A stretch of DNA of 64,000 bases, taken from positions 809,501-873,500 of the forward strand of contig CP048470.1 of NCBI GenBank assembly GCA_025559845.1, read 5' to 3'. Below, piece by piece: positions 16,418-25,625 of this stretch. This DNA comes from Agrobacterium tumefaciens. GTDB taxonomy: Bacteria > Pseudomonadota > Alphaproteobacteria > Rhizobiales > Rhizobiaceae. The notes under the pieces are model-generated. The model ran no database searches, was not told where the DNA came from, and worked only from the letters and a program-made list of their open reading frames with translations. The translations under genes were made by a program, and so were the position numbers. Numbering within the stretch: position 1 is the first letter of the stretch; every line of letters begins with the position of its first letter.

Positions 16418-18886
16418 GTGACTAGGAAAAGTCAGGTCGGAGCCAATCAAGTTCGGCTGTTTCGCAGGATCTTGCTGGCTGCGTGCGTCAGTTTTACGCC
16501 GGTTGCGATTTCATCTATCGCGACTGCACAAGACGCAAAAAGCTACGAGTTCGCCATCTCCGGCCAAACTCTTTCGTCCGCGCTGGTGCGCTTTTCATCG
16601 GCGACTGGCATCGATGTGGGCTTTGACGGCCCTCTTCCTCCCAACTTGCGGACAAAAGGTCTACGTGGAAATGCCACGGCAGAAGACGCATTGTCGAGCC
16701 TCCTGGCTGGTACCGGCCTGACCTACCGCTTCACCACGCCAACGACGGTGTTGCTTGTCAATCCGAAGGCCGCCTCTGCGACAGTTGGAGCGGATGGAAC
16801 GACGACGCTCCAGCCAATTACGCTGCAGGGAGAGCGGGCACGCGGTCCGGTCGAAGGATTTGTCGCGACGCAGAGCGCGACGGGAACGAAGACCGATTCA
16901 TCGCTGAAAGAAACACCTCAGGCGGTGAACGTCGTTACGAAGGACCAGATGGCCGCGCAGGGATCTGCGACGCTGACGCAGGCACTACGCTACACGCCTG
17001 GTGTCATAAGCCAGTACGGTGACGACGCCCGTTATGACTGGTTCACGATCCGCGGCTTCCGGCCGGGACGATATCTGGATGGCCTGCGCCTTCCATTCGG
17101 ATCGCGTGGATATGCCCAGCCGCGTGTCGAGCCATTCAGCCTGGAGCGTGCCGAAGTGCTTAAAGGTCCATCGTCGGTGCTTTATGGTCAGGGCGAGCCA
17201 GGCGGCCTGATCAACATGGTGTCGAAGCGCCCGAGTGCAACTGCCCCAAATGAGGTGGAGATGCAGTTCGGTTCAGATAGCCGCTTCCAGACGGCATTCG
17301 ACCTTGGTGGCTCGGTCAACGGCGATGACAGTTTCCTTTACCGCATCGTAGGTCTCGGTCGCCTGACCGACACACAATATGATTTCGTGCGCGAAAAGAA
17401 GGGCTATATCGCACCTTCTTTCACGGTCAAACCGGATGAGGCAACATCGTTGACCGTGTACGGCAGCTACCAGCGGATCGATTCTCCCGGAGGCGGCGGC
17501 GCGCCTGCGCTTCCTGCAAACGGAACGCTTTATACCAGCAACTATCCGGAATTGCCGCGCAGCGCCTTTCCCGGCGAACCAGGATACGATCACTACACCA
17601 GCGACCAGGCGGCTATAGGTTATGAGTTCGAGCACGAATTCAGCGACACCTGGACCGTGCGTCAAAATCTCCGCTATTCCTATATCAGCACGGATAGCCA
17701 GCGCGTTCAGCCCTATTGCCCTGGGGCGTGCAATCCAACGGCCTTTTATCGCTACGCATGGGCATTTCCTGAAAGCGCCAGAGGCGTAACGATCGACAAT
17801 CAGGCGGTTGGCCATTTCTCGACGGGAGATTTGGCACATACAGCACTCTTCGGTCTCGACTATTCCTATGAGAGCAGCCGCTACGAAGAATCCTCGCTGT
17901 CACCCATTTTGACGCCGTTCAACGGCATAAATCCTGTCTACGGCGTAACAACGATCAAAAGACCGCCGACGGCAACGCGGATCGACCAGGACCGCAGTCA
18001 GGTCGGTCTCTATGCCCAGGATCAGGTCGAGTGGGATAATTTCGTCTTCTCGCTTGGTGGTCGTTACGACTGGGCTAATACCGACACAAGAACCCGCACG
18101 AGCACGTCCGATCGTGAGGTTGACCAACGCGACGGCCGCTTTACCTGGCGTGCCGGCCTAGTCTACAATTTCGACAACGGCATCTCCCCTTATGCGGGCT
18201 ACTCCACCTCGTTCAATCCCGCGAGTGGTACGGACCGCCTCGGCAATGCTTTCAACCCGACCACTGGCGAACAGTTCGAAGTCGGCGTTAAATATCAGCC
18301 GAATGGCAGCAACAGCTTCATCACCCTCTCGGCCTATGATCTCACGCAGGACAATGTTCTTTCTCCTGACCCCATAAACAGGAGCTTCAGTGTCCAGACC
18401 GGCCAGGTCAGAATGCGCGGTATCGAGCTGGAAGGGAAAGCAGAGATCACCGACGCATTCTCCGTGCTCGCATCCTATGCCTATACGGACAGCGAAATCA
18501 CCAAAGCCAACCCTAACGCCGCAGGCATCAGCAATGAGGGAAATCGATTTGCTTTTGTCCCGCGCCAACAGGCATCCCTGTGGCTCGACTACGCGGTGCA
18601 ATCGTCCGATGCATGGGATGGTCTGAGCTTCGGTGGCGGCGCGCGATATACGGGGCAAACCTTCGGCGATAACGCCAACCAGTTTGATGTCCCGTCCTAC
18701 ACGGTTTTCGATGCGGCTGTCCGCTACGACTTTGGCAAAGCCAATCCCAAGCTTGAAGGGCTGAAGGCCTCGCTCAACGTCAGCAATATTTTTGACAAGA
18801 AATATGTCTCGACCTGCATCGCAGCAACCGGGTGCTACTGGGGAGAAGGTCGGAGCGTTTATGCGACGCTCAAGTACAGCTGGTAG
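16418..18886 (+). CDS. TonB-dependent siderophore receptor with N-terminal signalling (STN) domain
   Basis: An 822-residue outer-membrane transducer/receptor. After a signal peptide ending near ATAQDA there is an STN domain (about residues 45-110, SYEFAISGQTLSSALVRFS to TTVLLVNP), a plug domain (PQAVNVVTKDQM, FTIRGF, VLKGPSSVLYGQGEPGGLINMVSK) and a 22-strand barrel ending in the typical aromatic W. The STN domain fits regulation through the FecR and ECF genes upstream. I chose GTG 16418 because AGGGGG sits 8 bp upstream; a TTG six codons earlier is the alternative. Downstream FhuD/FhuB homologues point to hydroxamate ferri-siderophores (ferrichrome, ferrioxamine type). Confidence 0.93.
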   Translation: MTRKSQVGANQVRLFRRILLAACVSFTPVAISSIATAQDAKSYEFAISGQTLSSALVRFSSATGIDVGFDGPLPPNLRTKGLRGNATAEDALSSLLAGTGLTYRFTTPTTVLLVNPKAASATVGADGTTTLQPITLQGERARGPVEGFVATQSATGTKTDSSLKETPQAVNVVTKDQMAAQGSATLTQALRYTPGVISQYGDDARYDWFTIRGFRPGRYLDGLRLPFGSRGYAQPRVEPFSLERAEVLKGPSSVLYGQGEPGGLINMVSKRPSATAPNEVEMQFGSDSRFQTAFDLGGSVNGDDSFLYRIVGLGRLTDTQYDFVREKKGYIAPSFTVKPDEATSLTVYGSYQRIDSPGGGGAPALPANGTLYTSNYPELPRSAFPGEPGYDHYTSDQAAIGYEFEHEFSDTWTVRQNLRYSYISTDSQRVQPYCPGACNPTAFYRYAWAFPESARGVTIDNQAVGHFSTGDLAHTALFGLDYSYESSRYEESSLSPILTPFNGINPVYGVTTIKRPPTATRIDQDRSQVGLYAQDQVEWDNFVFSLGGRYDWANTDTRTRTSTSDREVDQRDGRFTWRAGLVYNFDNGISPYAGYSTSFNPASGTDRLGNAFNPTTGEQFEVGVKYQPNGSNSFITLSAYDLTQDNVLSPDPINRSFSVQTGQVRMRGIELEGKAEITDAFSVLASYAYTDSEITKANPNAAGISNEGNRFAFVPRQQASLWLDYAVQSSDAWDGLSFGGGARYTGQTFGDNANQFDVPSYTVFDAAVRYDFGKANPKLEGLKASLNVSNIFDKKYVSTCIAATGCYWGEGRSVYATLKYSW

Positions 18887-19772
18887 CTCGATGGTTTCCC
18901 TGCCCGACGTAAAGAATCGGCTGACGCGGCGGAAATTTGCCGCCGCGTTGAGCTGCGTGTTTCTCCCGACATTGGCAAACGCAGGATCAGAGCCTCCGAG
19001 GGTCGCAGTCCTGGACTGGGGTTGGGCCGAAAGCCTTCTTGCTCTTGGCATCAAACCGCTCGCCGTTGCAGAAGCACCGCTCTATCAAGATCGAGTTGTG
19101 ACCCCTACTCTGCCAGACGGCACGATCGACCTTGGTTTGAGGTCTTGGCCGAACATGGAACTTCTGCGAGCCCTCAAGCCTGATCTGATCCTTTCCCAAG
19201 CAGGATACGGCATTTCTGCAGATCGTCTCAATGAGATCGCTCCGACGCTGGCACTTCCGCTTTACAGTTCGGCAAGACAACCGCTCCAGGCCGCGGAAAA
19301 TGCGCTCAAAGAAATCGCTTCCCGCATGGGAAAGAGCGATGTCGCAGATCGCTACCTCGACAGGTCCAATAGTCGGTTAGACGCCATAGCGCGAGACTTC
19401 ACGACCTATGACGGGCATCCCCTCCTCATCATCAAGTTCACCGACGACAGGCTCATTGATGTTTATGGCGCCGGAGGCCTGTTCGACGATGTCCTGAAAC
19501 GGATGGGAATTGCCAACGCCTGGGATGGTTCGACCAACAATTGGGGTTTTGCAACCGCCGGGCTCGACGCAATCGCCCGCTTCCCGGACGCCAGGCTCGT
19601 CATTATCGAACCGGCACCACCCAGCTCCTTCCTGCAAAGCTCACTCTGGCAGGCTTTGCCAATGGTCCGGGAAGGACGGGTTTGCATGATACCACCAACC
19701 TGGGTCTTCGGGGCCTTTCCATCCGCGATGCGCTTTGCAGAGGTACTTCGCCAAGGCCTTGGGTTTTCATGA
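18861..19772 (+). CDS. fhuD: FhuD-like periplasmic ferri-siderophore binding protein
   Basis: A protein of 303 residues (293 if started at ATG 18891) with a Tat signal, LTRRKFAAAL, as is usual for FhuD. The helical-backbone binding-protein fold is seen in RVAVLDWGWAESLLALGIKPLAVAE, PNMELLRALKPDLILSQAGY and the late GRVCMIPPTWVFGAFPSAMRFAEVL. It delivers hydroxamate siderophores to the FhuB permease. The ATG 18861 lies inside the end of the receptor gene with a GGAG site 5 bp upstream; overlap with both neighbours shows translational coupling. Confidence 0.88.
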   Translation: MRRSSTAGSSMVSLPDVKNRLTRRKFAAALSCVFLPTLANAGSEPPRVAVLDWGWAESLLALGIKPLAVAEAPLYQDRVVTPTLPDGTIDLGLRSWPNMELLRALKPDLILSQAGYGISADRLNEIAPTLALPLYSSARQPLQAAENALKEIASRMGKSDVADRYLDRSNSRLDAIARDFTTYDGHPLLIIKFTDDRLIDVYGAGGLFDDVLKRMGIANAWDGSTNNWGFATAGLDAIARFPDARLVIIEPAPPSSFLQSSLWQALPMVREGRVCMIPPTWVFGAFPSAMRFAEVLRQGLGFS

Positions 19773-21748
19773 TTTTACGTCTCGTCACACCGTCGCGCCT
19801 TTTTGTCGTTACCGCCGTTATTGCCATAGCGCTTTACGCTTCCGCAATTACGGGCCGTGTTTCGCTCCCGGATGTGCCACACATGCTGATGCAACCCGAT
19901 CCGGCATCCTTCGATCAGATCTATGTTCGTTTCTCCTTGCTGCCCCGCATCGTGGTCGCGATATTGGCCGGCGGCGCGCTCGCTTTTGCAGGTACGATAT
20001 TTCAGCAGATCCTGCGTAACCCTTTGGCAGAACCATCCACGCTCGGCATCCTATCTGGCGCGCAGCTCGCTATTACGCTCCTGTCTCTTTCCGTCGCCAC
20101 AGTGAACGCTCACGACCGGGAGATCGCGGGGCTTGCCGGCGGAATTGCGGCAGTTTTCATCGTCGCGGGACTGGCAAAGAGATCTGACTTCTCGCCTATG
20201 ACACTTCTGCTCTGCGGTATGGTGATCAGCTTCTCTGCAGGTTCGGCGTCCGTTATCCTGGCACTTTTCCATCACGAGTACCTACGAGGTGTCTTCATCT
20301 GGGGCAGCGGTTCGCTCATTCAGAATGACTACACCAACGCACAAGCACTAGCGTCACGACTTGTTATTCTGATCCCTGCACTGCTGTTGTTCTCTCGGCC
20401 GTTGGAGATCATAGGCCTTAACGAGACACAGGCACGCGGGCTCGGACTATCCCCCTCCAGTCTTCGTATTGCTGTTTTATTCCTTGCCACCGTGTTGTCA
20501 GCTTGCGTTGTCGCACGTGTCGGAGTGATCGCCTTTATCGGCCTTGCGGCGACCAACATCGTCCGACTATCCGGCGCCCGTACGCTGCGGCAAAGACTTG
20601 TCTGGGGTACACTGCTCGGCGCAGCCCTTCTCATGCTCGCGGACAGCCTTGTGCTGGTTGCGGCTCCGGCCATCGGTGAGGTGCCAACGGGTACGATCAC
20701 TGCAATCACAGGCGCTGTCCTGATGTTACTGCTTGTCAAATACGTTCCACATACGGTTGACCAGTCGTATCACAACGACCTTGCGCCGGCTTTGCGGGGC
20801 AAGTCTGCTCTGCTCGTGGTTGTCGTCTCTGTGGCTATTCTTGCGCTGCTCACAGCGTTTTCCCTGACGGAGCGTTTTTTCACAGGAAACGTCGAGCCAT
20901 CGGTCCTTTTTGCAGGCCGATGGCCGCGTGTCCTGACTTCGGCCAGCGCTGGCGCCATGCTGGGCATAGCCGGCGCAGTTACCCAAGCCATGACCCGCAA
21001 CCCCATCGCCAGTCCCGAAGGGCTTGGTGTCAGTGGCGGAGCTGGATTGGGGATCATCCTTGCATTCTTCGCTGGCGGCATGGCCTCACCCTTGCTTCCT
21101 CTTGCCGGAGGAGTGGCAGGCGCTATGGTCGCCTTTACGATCGTGCTGATCGTCGCAAGAGGCAAAAGCTACGCGCCAGGGCCGGTTCTGCTTTCTGGCA
21201 TTGCGATAAGTGCTCTGGCAACCGCGCTGATCTCGCTGATCGTCGCGAGCGGTGATCCACGCGCCAGCTACATACTGGCCTGGACGATGGGCCCGACATT
21301 CCGTGCCACCAGCATCGTCGCGATCATTGCAACCGCCCTCTTGTTGATCGGTCTTTCGCTATCGCCGCTCTTTCGCCGCGCATTAGAGATATTGCCGCTC
21401 GGCGATAGTACGGCGCGCTCACTTGGTGTGAACCCGTCTCGGTCACGTCTCCTTCTGTTAGTGTTTGCTGCCTTTCTGACCGGCATCGCAACAATGATCG
21501 TCGGCCCGTTGAGTTTCGTCGGGATGATGGCACCTCATTTGGCGCGCATGACTGGTGCGCGCAGTCAGATGCGCACGCTTCTGACTGCTGGTGTAACCGG
21601 TGCAGCGATCATGATTTGTGCCGACTGGTTTGGGCGCGCTGCCGACTTCCCCTACGAAATCCCGGCAGGTGTAATCGCCGCATTCATTGGGGGGCCATAT
21701 TTCCTTTTTGTGATCAGCTCACGAGGTAAAGCTTCGTCCAGAGCTTGA
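19769..21748 (+). CDS. fhuB: FhuB-like iron-siderophore permease, fused double domain
   Basis: A 659-residue integral membrane protein containing two FecCD-type permease halves (about residues 1-325 and 340-659), each with about ten hydrophobic helices and the conserved NPLA/NPIA (GTIFQQILRNPLAEPSTLG; AVTQAMTRNPIASPEGLG) and GFIGL/SFVGMMAPHLAR ATPase-coupling loops. Such fusions are typical of FhuB. Its ATG overlaps the FhuD stop (ATGA). No ATPase gene (fhuC) follows; the next gene is a pilus subunit after 234 bp, so the ATPase must be encoded elsewhere. Confidence 0.93.
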   Translation: MILRLVTPSRLFVVTAVIAIALYASAITGRVSLPDVPHMLMQPDPASFDQIYVRFSLLPRIVVAILAGGALAFAGTIFQQILRNPLAEPSTLGILSGAQLAITLLSLSVATVNAHDREIAGLAGGIAAVFIVAGLAKRSDFSPMTLLLCGMVISFSAGSASVILALFHHEYLRGVFIWGSGSLIQNDYTNAQALASRLVILIPALLLFSRPLEIIGLNETQARGLGLSPSSLRIAVLFLATVLSACVVARVGVIAFIGLAATNIVRLSGARTLRQRLVWGTLLGAALLMLADSLVLVAAPAIGEVPTGTITAITGAVLMLLLVKYVPHTVDQSYHNDLAPALRGKSALLVVVVSVAILALLTAFSLTERFFTGNVEPSVLFAGRWPRVLTSASAGAMLGIAGAVTQAMTRNPIASPEGLGVSGGAGLGIILAFFAGGMASPLLPLAGGVAGAMVAFTIVLIVARGKSYAPGPVLLSGIAISALATALISLIVASGDPRASYILAWTMGPTFRATSIVAIIATALLLIGLSLSPLFRRALEILPLGDSTARSLGVNPSRSRLLLLVFAAFLTGIATMIVGPLSFVGMMAPHLARMTGARSQMRTLLTAGVTGAAIMICADWFGRAADFPYEIPAGVIAAFIGGPYFLFVISSRGKASSRA

Positions 21749-21982
21749 TGAGCGGGGTCTGCCGTTGGATCTCGCGCAAGCGGTCAATCTCGTGTTTTGA
21801 CGCAGTGGCCAATTGGTTGTTTCGCATACTGCATTTCGCCCTGTAGTTTTCGGTTCGCCGCGTTAAGATTTCATTAACCCAATCGATACGAGTATTAGCA
21901 TATTCTTATTACTCGCTATTCGAGTGATCGGTTGTTTCGCATCGTCGGCAAACCAGCGGTGTGACAGCACGGGGGGAAGAGT

Positions 21983-22483
21983 ATGAAGTTCGCGATATCA
22001 GGGGCCATCGCAACGCTTGCAGCGTTAATGTTGGTGCCAGCATCAAGCACTGCGCAAGTTTCCACGACGTCAGACTTTACCGTCCAGATTACCATTCAGG
22101 CGGCGTGCCAGATCAACTCTGCCGGGTTGCTCAACTTCGGCAACAGCGGCTTCATTGCCGGAAACGTGGATGCGACAAGCCAGATCGTCGTTCAATGCAC
22201 ATCAACGACGCCCTATACACTTGGCCTGAGCGCGGGGGCCGGGAGCGGCGCCACTGTAGCCAACCGACTGATGACGGGAACAAGCGGAGCAACCATTTCC
22301 TATTCCCTTTTCCAGGATACCGGCCACTCCCAGGTGTGGGGAGATACAGTCGGGTTGGACAGACAGACGGGAACGGGAACGGGTGCTGCCCAGACCTTTA
22401 CCGTTTACGGGCGAGTAACTGCCCAGACGACACCCGTACCGGGCGTCTACACCGACACCGTGAGGGCCACACTCACCTATTGA
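21983..22483 (+). CDS. Csu-type major pilin (spore coat U domain)
   Basis: A 166-residue secreted subunit: Sec signal peptide to about residue 25, then one spore-coat-U (SCPU) domain with paired cysteines (AACQIN, VQCTS) and the family ending TDTVRATLTY, which serves in donor-strand exchange. Its context, directly followed by a chaperone and an usher, identifies it as the CsuA/B-like main subunit of an archaic chaperone-usher pilus used for surface attachment and biofilms. ATG 21983 follows a GGGGGGAAGAGT purine stretch. Confidence 0.9.
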   Translation: MKFAISGAIATLAALMLVPASSTAQVSTTSDFTVQITIQAACQINSAGLLNFGNSGFIAGNVDATSQIVVQCTSTTPYTLGLSAGAGSGATVANRLMTGTSGATISYSLFQDTGHSQVWGDTVGLDRQTGTGTGAAQTFTVYGRVTAQTTPVPGVYTDTVRATLTY

Positions 22484-22504
22484 TCGCCAGAGGGAGGATC
22501 GCGC

Positions 22505-23221
22505 ATGCGTATTTGTACCTTAGCGGCTGCGTTCATTGCCGGACTGTCTGTTTCACCTTCACACGCAACGTCTCTACGGGTTTCACCCGTCATTCTCGAT
22601 CTGAGGGCACCAGCGGCCTCCAGTAGTCTTCGCATCTGGAATGATGCAAAAATTCCGATCAACGTGCAGGTCAGAATATTCCGCTGGACCCAGCAGAACG
22701 GCAGCGACGTCCTGACGGCGGCAGAAGATGTTGTCGCCAGTCCACCAATGACACAATTGAAGCCAGGCGCTGAAAACCTCGTGCGGATCGTTCGGCTCTC
22801 CAAAGCCCCCATAAAGGCTGAAGAGAGTTACCGCATCATGGTGGATGAATTGCCGGTTCAGACCAAGGCTCCATCCGGCACGGTCAACCTTGTCGTCCGC
22901 CACTCCATACCTGTCTTCTTCTCGAATGCATCCGCCTCTGACGCAGAGCCTGTCTGGACCGTCACACCGAAAGCAAACGGTTATCAGGTAACAGTCTCCA
23001 ACAAGGGTCTGAAGCGACTGCGTATCGCCAATCTCAAGCTTCTCGGCGGCAATGGCCAGGCAGTGGCGCAGCAGCAAGGACTGGTCGGTTATGTCCTTGG
23101 AAAATCGGGGGCAAGCTGGCTCATTCCAGCAGTCGTGAAAAGAGGCGGAGGCACGCTAAAGGTCTCGGCTGACAGTGAAGGCGGCCCCGTCAATGCGACG
23201 GCGCGCCTCAACGGCGGTTAG
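22505..23221 (+). CDS. periplasmic pilus chaperone (CsuC-like)
   Basis: A 238-residue periplasmic chaperone of the archaic (Csu) chaperone-usher type. Signal peptide to about residue 21 (ending SPSHA), then the first immunoglobulin-like domain with LRVSPVILDLRAP and the subunit-binding segment ENLVRIVRLSKAP...YRIMVDELP, then a second domain. It donates a strand to pilins and presents them to the usher. It lies 21 bp after the pilin gene with GGGAGGATC before the ATG, and its 3' end overlaps the usher start. Confidence 0.92.
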   Translation: MRICTLAAAFIAGLSVSPSHATSLRVSPVILDLRAPAASSSLRIWNDAKIPINVQVRIFRWTQQNGSDVLTAAEDVVASPPMTQLKPGAENLVRIVRLSKAPIKAEESYRIMVDELPVQTKAPSGTVNLVVRHSIPVFFSNASASDAEPVWTVTPKANGYQVTVSNKGLKRLRIANLKLLGGNGQAVAQQQGLVGYVLGKSGASWLIPAVVKRGGGTLKVSADSEGGPVNATARLNGG

Positions 23222-25625
23222 CCTTGCCGTTTTGACGATTGCAGGTTTAACGATCATTTCATCGAGCGGTTTTGCCGTGGCGCAGGATTCACCTCCTGCG
23301 GCACCACCAGCCTCTTTATCCGCAGAAGGGGCAATACCACTGCAGCTCGAGGTTTATATTAACGACGTCTCGACAGAACTGATCGCCACATTTCGTCAAA
23401 ACGGCACCGGCTCACTTTTCATCGAACCGGTTCAGTTGAAGAACGTCGGCATCACACCGGTTGAGAGCGCGAAGGCTGAGGACGGCTGGATCGATATCTC
23501 GAAGCTTCCGGATGTCACCGCGCGTTACGACGAAAGCACCCAGTCGATCTATTTCACGGTGTCTGTGACGGCTCGGGCCGACAAGGTCATCGATGCGTCG
23601 GCGAAACCCGCACCACAAGACGATGAAGAGCCAGAGAGCGAGGCCGTGCGCAATTGGGGGGGCCTGATGAACTACACGATCTATGGATCATCCGGAGGCA
23701 CCGACTGGTCCGACCTTGCGGAATTCAATGGTGTGTCAGCCCTTCTGGAAGGTCGGATGTTCGGTCCGCTTGGCGTCCTGTCTTCCTCTCAGGTGCTGAG
23801 CACATCGAGGCTCGATCAGTTCGATACAAGACGCCTCGACACGAGCTGGACCTATTCAGATCAGAAGACCCTGACAACCTATCGCGCAGGTGACCTGATC
23901 ACTGGCGGACTAGTGTGGACACGACCGGCGCGACTTGGCGGGATACAGATACGCCGGAACTTCGACCTGCGGCCAGACATGGTCACTATGCCAATGCCGG
24001 AATTTTCTGGCTCTGCGGCCGTACCCTCCACCGTAGACGTCTATGTCGATAATATCCGGCGCATATCGCAGGACGTTCCGGAAGGCCCGTTCTCCATCAC
24101 CAATCTCCCCGTCGTGAGTGGTGCCGGCAATGCACGCCTGGTTGTCCGCGATGCTCTCGGTCGCGAGACCATATCGGAAACGCCGTTTTTTGCTTCGGCT
24201 GACCTACTCGCAAAGGGACTGATCGATTTTTCCGCAGAGCTGGGTTTTGCACGCAATGACTACGGAACCTCATCGTTCGACTATGATGAAAGATTGCTTG
24301 GGTCTGCAACTGTTCGCTACGGGCTTTCGGATAAGCTCACCCTCGAAGCCCATGCCGAGGGTGGCGAAGACTTCTACAACGTCGGTCTGGGTGGCGTTTT
24401 CACGCTCGGCACGTCAGGACTGGGGACCGTCTCCGGCGCGACCAGCCAGTTTGGAACGCAGAGCGGCCACCTACTCGCAGCAAGTGTCGAAGCCGAATTG
24501 CTTGGCGTCCAGTTTGCCGCCAGGACACAGAGGACGTTTGGCGACTACCACGATATCGCATCCGTTTCTGCCGACATGTCGAAAAGCAAATGGGGTTCGA
24601 TCAGTGCAAGGGCGCCTCGTGCCCTCGATCAGGTCTCCGTTTCAACCCAACTCGGCTTCGACAAGACCAGCCTGAATTTCTCCTACACGCAACTTGAGAC
24701 CTTCGACGAACGAAAGTCCCGGTTGCTCGGAGTTTCAGCAACCCGTTCGTTCGGCGAGAGCGGCAACATTTTCGTCACCGCCTATAAGGACCTTGAGGAC
24801 AAAGGTTCCTATGGCATCTTTGCCGGGCTTTCGTGGACATTCGGCAACGGGGTTTCAAGCTCGGTCGGGTTGTCATCCGATGACGACGGTTACTCTGTGA
24901 CAGCTGATCTGGCGAAATCAGAACAGCAGACCGAAGGAAGCTACGGCTGGCGTTTGCGTGGTTCGAGAGGAAGCAGTGAAATCATCTCCGCATCCGGCAG
25001 CTATCGTGGAAGCATTGCGCGTGTCGCGGCCGGCGTTGATCAGTTCAATGGCAGCACGCAAGCCTACGCGCAGGTGGATGGATCGATCGCAATTGCGGGC
25101 GGTGATGTGTTCGTTGGAAACCGGATCGACGATGCCTTTGCTGTCGTGGATGCGGGTGCACCGGGCGTCGAGATTTCACTTGAAAACCGCCCGATCGGAC
25201 AGACAAACCGGCGGGGTAAGATACTGCTTCCCAACCTCAGGTCCTATGACGCCAACACGATCACGCTCGATCCCGGCAACCTTCCTCTTGATGCCAGGAT
25301 CGACCGGACCAAGCAGACCGTTGTTCCCGCCCAAGGCGGCGGGGCGGTTGTCGACTTCAAGGTCGAAACCGGAGGCCGCGTCGCTCTGGTCACCCTGAAA
25401 AACGAAAACGGTGACTTTATTGAAACCGGATCCACCGGCACGGTCGATGGCAAGCATGACTTCGTGGTTGGCTACGATGGACAGGCCTATCTCGAGAATA
25501 TTGCAGAAAAGAACCGTCTTCTTATTTCGCAACCCACGAAGGGGAATTGCGAAGCAGAGGTCATAGCCAGCGCTTCCGCCGATCAACGAACAACCCTCGA
25601 TGCCGTATGCAGGAGCGCTCAATGA
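23193..25625 (+). CDS. outer-membrane usher (CsuD-like)
   Basis: An approximately 810-residue usher that forms the outer-membrane secretion pore and assembles the pilus. Signal peptide RRRASTAVSLAVLTIAG..., N-terminal domain with LQLEVYINDVSTELIATF, long beta-barrel, plug-type segment VDVYVDNIRRISQDVPEGPFSITNLP, and C-terminal domains ending VDGKHDFVVGYDGQAYLENI and a Cys pair. I prefer ATG 23193 (positively charged signal start); GTG 23175 six codons upstream is possible. Overlaps the chaperone gene by 29 bp and the next gene by 4 bp. Confidence 0.92.
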   Translation: MRRRASTAVSLAVLTIAGLTIISSSGFAVAQDSPPAAPPASLSAEGAIPLQLEVYINDVSTELIATFRQNGTGSLFIEPVQLKNVGITPVESAKAEDGWIDISKLPDVTARYDESTQSIYFTVSVTARADKVIDASAKPAPQDDEEPESEAVRNWGGLMNYTIYGSSGGTDWSDLAEFNGVSALLEGRMFGPLGVLSSSQVLSTSRLDQFDTRRLDTSWTYSDQKTLTTYRAGDLITGGLVWTRPARLGGIQIRRNFDLRPDMVTMPMPEFSGSAAVPSTVDVYVDNIRRISQDVPEGPFSITNLPVVSGAGNARLVVRDALGRETISETPFFASADLLAKGLIDFSAELGFARNDYGTSSFDYDERLLGSATVRYGLSDKLTLEAHAEGGEDFYNVGLGGVFTLGTSGLGTVSGATSQFGTQSGHLLAASVEAELLGVQFAARTQRTFGDYHDIASVSADMSKSKWGSISARAPRALDQVSVSTQLGFDKTSLNFSYTQLETFDERKSRLLGVSATRSFGESGNIFVTAYKDLEDKGSYGIFAGLSWTFGNGVSSSVGLSSDDDGYSVTADLAKSEQQTEGSYGWRLRGSRGSSEIISASGSYRGSIARVAAGVDQFNGSTQAYAQVDGSIAIAGGDVFVGNRIDDAFAVVDAGAPGVEISLENRPIGQTNRRGKILLPNLRSYDANTITLDPGNLPLDARIDRTKQTVVPAQGGGAVVDFKVETGGRVALVTLKNENGDFIETGSTGTVDGKHDFVVGYDGQAYLENIAEKNRLLISQPTKGNCEAEVIASASADQRTTLDAVCRSAQ

